Origin: Elusimicrobiota bacterium
GTDB lineage: Bacteria; Elusimicrobiota; Elusimicrobia; UBA1565; UBA9628
Length of the DNA: 50,692 nt
NCBI GenBank assembly: GCA_003452935.1
Contig: DMMY01000032.1
Location: forward strand, 1-50,692
Direction: 5' to 3'
Each line of letters starts with the position of its first letter. Position 1 is the first letter of the stretch. The notes under the pieces are model-generated. The model did not search any database, was not told where the DNA came from, and saw nothing but the letters and a program-made list of their open reading frames with translations. Positions 41,503 through 47,732 of this stretch are shown piece by piece. The position numbers and the translations under genes are program-made.

Positions 41503-42786
41503 TTATGGCCGGGTCGCGGTGGCCGAGCCGGCAGCCGTGGTAGGAGCCCCGACCATGGCATGGTCGTCGAAGAGGATATCCACCTTAGCGTCTTTTGCCG
41601 CGATCCCGCCCCTGTTGTGGAAAGACAGGACCGAGTTGTCGAAATCCGCGTTATTGATATTTCCGGGGCCGCCCCCGCCGGAATGCAGCAACACGCTGGC
41701 ATTTCCGGAGAGGCTGGAGAAGGACGTGTTCAGTATGCTTGTGGATTGAATGCCGACAAGTCCTCCGGGGGAAGCGGGCTGGAGGACAATGCTGCCCTGG
41801 AATTGGCGGGCTCCAAAGTCGACATCGAGAAATAATGATGACGTTCCAATCCCTCCGGCGCAGTTCGGGCCGCTGCAGGTGTAGGTGCCTTGGCCGTCGT
41901 AAATGACGATGCCCGCCTCCACGCCGCGCACCTGGTCCCAGGTGGAGAGGCCGTCGACGATGCCGTTGGTCTGGGATGCGATAACCTGGTTGTTATCCAT
42001 GTTATTGACGATCTCGCCCAAGGCTCCGGATTCCAGAGCGAGCACGCCGCCCTGGGCTTTTTCCTCTCCTGCCTCCCGGCTGATGCGGGATTTGCCGTTG
42101 CCCGAGGGCGCCCCGGTCTGGCTTGCCGGCGGCGGCTCGCCCAGTAAGCCAATGAGCTGTTGGGCCTTTTGGGACATGTCCGTGACCGAGGCGGGCGGCT
42201 GGCCCGGCGCGATCGTGGTGCCGAACCCCGGCTGGGTGATGACGACCTGCGAGCCCGCGTTGCCCACGGCCACGCTGCCCGGGTTTTCATTGGCGTTGTT
42301 CTGCGAGCCGGGCCCGAGCAGGATGATGCTCGAGCCCGCCTCCGAGGCCTCGCCGGCCGCGATGGTGCCGCGGATTCCGATGGTGCCGACAGGGAGGTTG
42401 ACCTTCATGTTGGCCGGGTCCTTGCGCGCCACCTTGCCCGTGACGAAGCGGAATACGCCCTTGGTGACCCGGGCCGTTACCTTGCCCGCGTCATTGGACG
42501 GGTCATAGACGAACTCATCGAGCACCATGTCGCTGTTGGGGCCCATGGTGAAGACGGTCTCGTCGAGCAGCATGACCTGCAGCCGGCCGGCCGCGCCGGT
42601 CGTGACGTGGTCGTTGAGGAAAAGGGGCTTGCCGCTTTCCATGACGCGGCCCACGGCCGCGCCCGGAGCCTGGGCCTTGACCATGCCCTTGACCGCGGCC
42701 GCGGCGCCGATTCGGGTGAGGTTGGCGGCCGGCGCCTGGGCCGAGGCGGCTAGTGCGCTCGCGAGGAGAATGGAGAGCAGGTTCAT
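41503..42786 (-). CDS. FecR-domain secreted protein
   Basis: A 427-residue protein with a signal peptide (about residues 1-17). A FecR-type domain (about residues 25-145) shows GKPLFLNDHVTTGAAGRLQV and the hallmark LPVGTIGIRGT. The C-terminal part is rich in Gly, Ser and Asn with repeated hydrophobic strands, like a surface beta-helix. The start at 42786 follows GGGAGG; ATG 42801 sits inside that ribosome site. It overlaps the upstream barrel gene by 4 bases, so the two are cotranscribed. FecR domains with CHASE2 cyclases nearby suggest a shared sensory role. Confidence 0.85.
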   Translation of the reverse strand: MNLLSILLASALAASAQAPAANLTRIGAAAAVKGMVKAQAPGAAVGRVMESGKPLFLNDHVTTGAAGRLQVMLLDETVFTMGPNSDMVLDEFVYDPSNDAGKVTARVTKGVFRFVTGKVARKDPANMKVNLPVGTIGIRGTIAAGEASEAGSSIILLGPGSQNNANENPGSVAVGNAGSQVVITQPGFGTTIAPGQPPASVTDMSQKAQQLIGLLGEPPPASQTGAPSGNGKSRISREAGEEKAQGGVLALESGALGEIVNNMDNNQVIASQTNGIVDGLSTWDQVRGVEAGIVIYDGQGTYTCSGPNCAGGIGTSSLFLDVDFGARQFQGSIVLQPASPGGLVGIQSTSILNTSFSSLSGNASVLLHSGGGGPGNINNADFDNSVLSFHNRGGIAAKDAKVDILFDDHAMVGAPTTAAGSATATRP

Positions 42787-44168
42787 AGTCCGACCTCCCA
42801 TCTGTAGTTCAGCATAGCGGCGACCTTGTTGTTGGAATAAGCGTAGTTCTCCACGGTGGAGAGGGCGTGGTAGTACTCATAGGTGAACGTCAGGACGAGG
42901 TCCTGGAGCCTGGGATGGAGGACGGCCAGGGGGGCTCCCAACGTGGCGTTGGCCCGCATGGCCGTGTCCTTGCGCAGAGCCACGCTGATGGCCGTGTCCG
43001 GCGCGCGGTAGAGGTCGTAGTTGACGTTGAAAGACGAAAGCAGGAAGGCGCCTCGGCCTAGAAGCCAGGTGTGGTTGACGCCCGCGGTCCAGCGGTCGAA
43101 GGCGTAGAAATCGCGGGTGGCATGCTTGAAGCCGTGGCCAATAGAGGTTCCCAACTTCATGGCGGGATTGAGGATATTATCGGCGCCGGCCGTGAAATCG
43201 ACTTGTATTCCGGTGCGGTCCGGCGCCGTGCCGATCTCTTTGGTGGGCACGAAGTCCTGGTACACATCCCGGGCCGAGAAAAACAGGTTGGTCTTCTGGT
43301 TGAGCCGGTAGTCGAGCCGCAAGTCCGCTCCCCGGTTGCGCAAGAACGTGCTCTGCGCCAGCTGCACGTGGTCGAAAAGCGCGGCAGGCGTGAGCTTGAC
43401 GCGGCCAGCCTTGTACACGCCGCCCGCCTGCGCGGAGTAGGCCTTGAGGTTTAGGTTTTTGGCCAGGGTCTGCTCGGCCTGATAGTAGGCGAAGGAGCCG
43501 AATATCTCGGGCACGGACTGGCAGGGCAGGTTCCGGCGCACGCCCACGTTGCCCATGAAAACGAGGCTCGTGTCGTCCCGCCTTTTCGAAGAGCCGGTCA
43601 GGTTGAGAGGCGTGTCGCTGAAAAGCCGGCGGCCCGAGGCCGGCGCGGCGTTGCGGTTCGTGTCGTACTCGAATCCCAGGCTTAAAGAGCCGCTTAAATG
43701 CGTGCGCTTGACCCTTTGCTCCACGGCCTTGGCGTATTTGTCCGCCTCATCGCGCAACGCCTGGGGCAGGGTCAGCTTCTTGAGCATGTCGAGCTGCGCC
43801 TTGGCCTCTACCATGTTGTCGAGGCGATAAAGGACGATGGCGTAGAAGAGCCTGACTTCACCCTGCTTGGGGTCGACGAGGAGTATGCGCTCGAGCGTCG
43901 CGGCCGCGCCCTTGATGTCGCCGCGGCGCACCTGGGATCGCGCGAAGCCGTAGTTGAGCCGCACGTTGTCCGGATCGGCGAGAACCTGTTCGTAGGCGAC
44001 TTCCTCTCCCGGAGCCGCGCGCTTGGCCGCTTCGGCGGCCAGCCGCTCCGCTTCCTTCTGCTCGGTTTCGGCGCGGGCGGGCTTCTTGACCTCTTTGTCT
44101 ATGTCTTGGGCGCGCAAGGGGGTGCCGGCGAGGAATAAGGCCAGGAAAATTAAAATAATATTAGACAT
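42783..44168 (-). CDS. TPR plus outer-membrane beta-barrel protein, Slam-like layout
   Basis: A 461-residue protein. The signal peptide covers about residues 1-21 (ending PLRAQ). A charged region and TPR-like helices (about 25-165) follow, then from about residue 170 alternating strands typical of a barrel, starting GSLSLGFEYDTNRN and ending in a C-terminal strand L-N-Y-R-W-E-V-G-L. Periplasmic TPRs joined to a 14-strand barrel is the layout of Slam/DUF560 proteins that move surface lipoproteins, but similarity is only general. ATG 44168 opens the signal peptide; a longer frame to 44402 overlaps the divergent cyclase. Confidence 0.78.
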   Translation of the reverse strand: MSNIILIFLALFLAGTPLRAQDIDKEVKKPARAETEQKEAERLAAEAAKRAAPGEEVAYEQVLADPDNVRLNYGFARSQVRRGDIKGAAATLERILLVDPKQGEVRLFYAIVLYRLDNMVEAKAQLDMLKKLTLPQALRDEADKYAKAVEQRVKRTHLSGSLSLGFEYDTNRNAAPASGRRLFSDTPLNLTGSSKRRDDTSLVFMGNVGVRRNLPCQSVPEIFGSFAYYQAEQTLAKNLNLKAYSAQAGGVYKAGRVKLTPAALFDHVQLAQSTFLRNRGADLRLDYRLNQKTNLFFSARDVYQDFVPTKEIGTAPDRTGIQVDFTAGADNILNPAMKLGTSIGHGFKHATRDFYAFDRWTAGVNHTWLLGRGAFLLSSFNVNYDLYRAPDTAISVALRKDTAMRANATLGAPLAVLHPRLQDLVLTFTYEYYHALSTVENYAYSNNKVAAMLNYRWEVGL

Positions 44169-44244
44169 TAAAAGATCATCGCAAATCGCGGCTATCCCGT
44201 CAATAAAACGTTGAATTGCCTTGCGAAATTGGAGACAATGAAGC

Positions 44245-46509
44245 ATGGCTCGAAGACGGCTCAGGGCGGCTCTGCAATGGTATAAGACCCGGCGCAGGGC
44301 TATCCAGGGCTGGGCGCATGTCATCATACCCGCCTTGCTCCTGCTAGGATTGGTTTCGATCAGGGTCGCGGAACTGGGCTGGGTCGAGCAGATACAGCAC
44401 AAGGCTTTCGACGGTTTTCAGAGAGCCCGCCCCCGGCCCTATGAGCCGGCTCCGGTTCGCGTCGTCGACATCGACGATCCCAGCCTTTCACGCCTGGGAC
44501 AGTGGCCATGGCCCCGAACCTTGGTGGCGCGGCTGGTTTCCCGATTGAACGAATTGGGCGCGTCGGTCATCGCCTTCGACGCGGTGTTCGCCGAGCCGGA
44601 CCGGACTTCTCCGCAAAGGGTCGTGGATCTCTGGCCCCGCGGCCCGGACACCGATGCCCTGCGCCGCCTGACCGCCAGGCTTACGGACCATGACCGGATA
44701 TTGGCCGAGGCCGTCGGCCGGGCGCGGGTGGTCTTGGGATTTGCCCTCATCACCGAGCCCAACGATGTCGTGCCCGCGGTCAAGGGACCGTTCGCTTACG
44801 CGGGCGACGGACCTCTGGCCTATGTGGACGATTTCAAGGGCGCGGTCGCGAACCTGCCGGAGTTGGAGCGGGCCGCGGCGGGCAACGGCAGCTTTAACTT
44901 CATCCCGGAGCGCGACGGCATGGCTCGGCGGGCGCCGCTTGTTTTAAGGCGCGGCCAGACCCTGCTGCCGTCGCTTTGCGCCGAGGCCTTGCGCGTGGCC
45001 CAGGGCGCGGGCAACTACGCGGTCAAATCGTCGGGCGCGAGCGGGGAGTCGGGTTTCGGCGCGCATACGGGCATAACCCGCGTCAAGATCGGCCGCTACG
45101 TCGTTCCCACCGACGCGCATGGCCGGGTCTGGCTGTACTGCACGCAAACCGTCCCGGAGCGCACGATCCCGGCGTGGCGGATCTTCGATAAAAAAATGGA
45201 CCGCAGCCTCATCGAAGGGGGGATCATCTTCGTGGGCACGAGCGCCGCGGGGCTCAAGGACATGCGCGCCACCTCCTTGAATCCGGCTGTTCCCGGCGTG
45301 GAGATCCACGCCAATGTCGCGGAGCAGATACTGCACGGCCGGTTTCTGCGCAGGCCGGATTGGGCGACAGGAGGCGAGGTTCTCTACATGATCGCCCTCG
45401 GGCTGCTGCTGCTCGTGCTTCTGCCCCGGTTGGGAGCCTTGTGGAGCGCCCTGGTCGGCGCCGCTGGAATCGCCGCGGCCATAGGGTTCTCCTGGCGCAT
45501 GTTCGCGCTCAAGGGGTTTTTGATCGACCCGGTTTTCCCGTGCCTGGCGATCGTCGCGGTCTATATGTCCTCGACGCTCATCAGCTACCTCAAGAGCGAG
45601 ACCGAGAGAAACCAGGTGCGCCACGCTTTCTCGCGCTACATGCACCCCAAGCTCGTCGAGGAGTTGGCCAAGCATCCGGAAAAGCTCAGGCTCGGCGGCG
45701 AAACGCGCGGCATGACCGTTCTTTTCTGCGACATCCGGGGTTTTACGACCATCTCCGAGCAGTTCGACGCTCATGGACTGACGCAGATGATCAATAAATT
45801 CCTCACGCCCATGACCGAGATCATCATGGAGCACCGGGGCTATATCGACAAGTACATCGGCGACTGCATCATGGCTTTCTGGAACGCTCCCTTGGATGAC
45901 CCGGGCCACGCCGTCAACGCCTGCGTCTCGGCCCTGGCCATGCATGCCCGGCTCGACGAGCTTGAAGCGGTCTGGCGCGCCGAGGCCGAGAAAGAGGGCC
46001 GCAAGTACGTGCCCATCCATATCGGCGTAGGCCTCAATACCGGGAACTGCTGCGTGGGCAACATGGGCTCGGACCAGCGCTTCAATTACTCGGTGTTGGG
46101 CGACGACGTGAACCTGGCCTCGCGCCTCGAGGGACAGTCCAAGCCGTACGGCGTGAGCACCGTGATCGGGCCGCGCACGCGCGAACTGGCGCCGGACTTC
46201 GCCGCCCTGGAACTGGACCTGATCAAGGTGAAGGGGAAAACCAAGCCGGTGCGCATATCCGCCTTGTTGGGAGCTCCGTCCCTGGCCCGGGAGCCTGATT
46301 TCAAGAAGCATGAAGAGACGCATAACCGAATGCTGGCCGCCTACCGTTCCCAGAGCTGGGACGAGGCCGAGGACCTGCTGGCCGAATGCCGCAATTTGCG
46401 GCCAGGCTTGGAAAAGCTTTACGGCCTATACGAAGATCGCATTCGGGCCTTCCGGGCCGCGCCGCCGGGCGCGGACTGGGACGGCACTTTCACGGCCACT
46501 TCCAAGTAA
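44245..46509 (+). CDS. CHASE2-domain class III adenylate/guanylate cyclase
   Basis: A 754-residue membrane cyclase. A TM helix (about residues 24-43) is followed by an extracytoplasmic CHASE2 sensor (about 45-370), with VVDIDDPSLSRLGQWPWPR at its start. Three TM helices (about 378-450) then lead to the cyclase domain (about 470-665). Metal ligands are D496 (FCDIRGFTT) and D540 (KYIGD); K536, N623 (DDVNLASRLEG) and R627 fit the active site. S616 stands where an Asp or Thr usually selects the base, so cAMP versus cGMP is not certain. GGAG lies 10 bases before ATG 44245. The barrel and FecR genes diverge from it, 76 bases away. Confidence 0.93.
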   Translation: MARRRLRAALQWYKTRRRAIQGWAHVIIPALLLLGLVSIRVAELGWVEQIQHKAFDGFQRARPRPYEPAPVRVVDIDDPSLSRLGQWPWPRTLVARLVSRLNELGASVIAFDAVFAEPDRTSPQRVVDLWPRGPDTDALRRLTARLTDHDRILAEAVGRARVVLGFALITEPNDVVPAVKGPFAYAGDGPLAYVDDFKGAVANLPELERAAAGNGSFNFIPERDGMARRAPLVLRRGQTLLPSLCAEALRVAQGAGNYAVKSSGASGESGFGAHTGITRVKIGRYVVPTDAHGRVWLYCTQTVPERTIPAWRIFDKKMDRSLIEGGIIFVGTSAAGLKDMRATSLNPAVPGVEIHANVAEQILHGRFLRRPDWATGGEVLYMIALGLLLLVLLPRLGALWSALVGAAGIAAAIGFSWRMFALKGFLIDPVFPCLAIVAVYMSSTLISYLKSETERNQVRHAFSRYMHPKLVEELAKHPEKLRLGGETRGMTVLFCDIRGFTTISEQFDAHGLTQMINKFLTPMTEIIMEHRGYIDKYIGDCIMAFWNAPLDDPGHAVNACVSALAMHARLDELEAVWRAEAEKEGRKYVPIHIGVGLNTGNCCVGNMGSDQRFNYSVLGDDVNLASRLEGQSKPYGVSTVIGPRTRELAPDFAALELDLIKVKGKTKPVRISALLGAPSLAREPDFKKHEETHNRMLAAYRSQSWDEAEDLLAECRNLRPGLEKLYGLYEDRIRAFRAAPPGADWDGTFTATSK

Positions 46510-46615
46510 ACCGGCGAATCTCACCTATAAGTTCACTGCATTTGTTGCGTACGCAGTTGAACTAAAATAAGTTCAACAAGTCCAAAAAGTCAATCTCCGG
46601 CACCCTTGCGAAATA
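46505..46615. repeat. Partial copy of the MITE-like element, with hairpins
   Basis: 46570-46605 contains AAGTCCAAAAAGTCAATCTC and CGGCACCC, closely matching the right arm at 21590-21620. Just upstream lie TGCGTACGCA (46546-46555, a perfect palindrome) and the 8-bp hairpin GTTGAACT/AGTTCAAC (46556-46577). The left arm is diverged or absent. It sits just after the cyclase stop codon, in a 191-base gene-free gap. Confidence 0.6.
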
Positions 46616-46689
46616 ATTGTTAATTCTTTGCGAATATGATCGATATGCTATAGATAATTTCGAAAATGCCTGTTATATATTAATAGTCA

Positions 46690-46695
46690 TATAAC
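46690..46695 (+). promoter_or_regulatory. -10 element before the second PorV-like gene
   Basis: TATAAC ends 5 bases before the ATG at 46701 in an AT-rich region, and no ribosome site is present. The -35 region is not clear. Confidence 0.4.
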
Positions 46696-46700
46696 CCATC

Positions 46701-47732
46701 ATGTGGCAATCCTTGCTGCATAGACGATTTACCCTGTTATGGGCGTGCTCAATTTTCATGGGCGCGGCTTTCCCCACGGCTCTTCGCGCGGACCCGGGCG
46801 CCAGCGCCGCGACTTTCCTGGAACTCGGATTCGGCGCCAGGCCCTTGGGCCTTGGCGAAGCTTTCGTGGCGATCTCCGACGACGTCTCCGCGCTCTATTA
46901 TAATCCGGCCGGCCTGGCCCTGCCGGCTTCCCCCGGGCTCTCCGGCGGGGACGGCCGCAAGTATGAGCTGCTCATGTCCCACGCTTTGCAGATCCAGGAC
47001 GTCGCCTTAAGCCAGGTCGGCTTCGTGACCCGCCCTTTCGGCGTGAGCCTCACCAGCCTCAGGGTCAACGGCATAGAACGCCGCAGCTCCGAAACGGCGG
47101 AACCCGAGGGCAAGGCGGGTGCGTCGGACATGGCCTTGGCCGTGAGCGGGGCTCGCCAGGTGGCCGGCTTCGGGTTTGGGGCCACGGCGCGCTTCATCCG
47201 GTCCGAGCTCGGCGGGGCTTCGGCCAACGCGTTCGCGATGGACTTCGGCGTGCTGCGGCGCTTGGAGCGTTTTCCCGTTTCAGTGGGCGCGGGCGTGGCC
47301 AACCTGGGAACCAAGGTCCGGTTCCTGGATGAGGCCTTCCCGCTTCCGTTGATCGTGAGGCTGGGCGCGGCCGCGGGCATGACGCGCAGCTTCCCGCATG
47401 CCTTGAGCCTGCAGGCGGATTTGCCGCGCGATTCCGGTCTGATCCTGCGCCTGGGCGCGGAATACCGCGGCTTTGGGCCCTTCTCCCTGCGCGCCGGCTT
47501 TCGCACGAGCACGAGGGCGCAGCGCGACGCGGTCTTGGGCAAGGCTTTGGGGAGCACGGCCTCCGGGCTATCCGAATTTTACGGCTTTTTCACCGGCGTG
47601 GGCGTGAGGACCCGTTTCGGAAACCTAGACTATGCCCTTATCCCCTTCGGGGAGTTGGGACAGGCGCACAGGGTCTCATTTTCCTTTGCCTTCGGCGGGT
47701 CCGGCGCGAAAGCTGCGGAGGCGACGCCATGA
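46701..47732 (+). CDS. PorV/PorQ-like outer-membrane barrel
   Basis: A 343-residue protein with a signal peptide (about residues 1-30, ending TALRA). The family start is clear: G-A-R-P-L-G-L-G-E-A-F-V-A-I, then DDVSALYYNPAGLAL. Barrel strands follow to a final strand with FSFAFGG. It lacks the FlgD-like Ig tail of the paralogue at 8028. It overlaps the giant glycosyltransferase/kelch gene by 4 bases, so the barrel may serve the secretion or display of that protein, which is inference. Confidence 0.83.
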   Translation: MWQSLLHRRFTLLWACSIFMGAAFPTALRADPGASAATFLELGFGARPLGLGEAFVAISDDVSALYYNPAGLALPASPGLSGGDGRKYELLMSHALQIQDVALSQVGFVTRPFGVSLTSLRVNGIERRSSETAEPEGKAGASDMALAVSGARQVAGFGFGATARFIRSELGGASANAFAMDFGVLRRLERFPVSVGAGVANLGTKVRFLDEAFPLPLIVRLGAAAGMTRSFPHALSLQADLPRDSGLILRLGAEYRGFGPFSLRAGFRTSTRAQRDAVLGKALGSTASGLSEFYGFFTGVGVRTRFGNLDYALIPFGELGQAHRVSFSFAFGGSGAKAAEATP

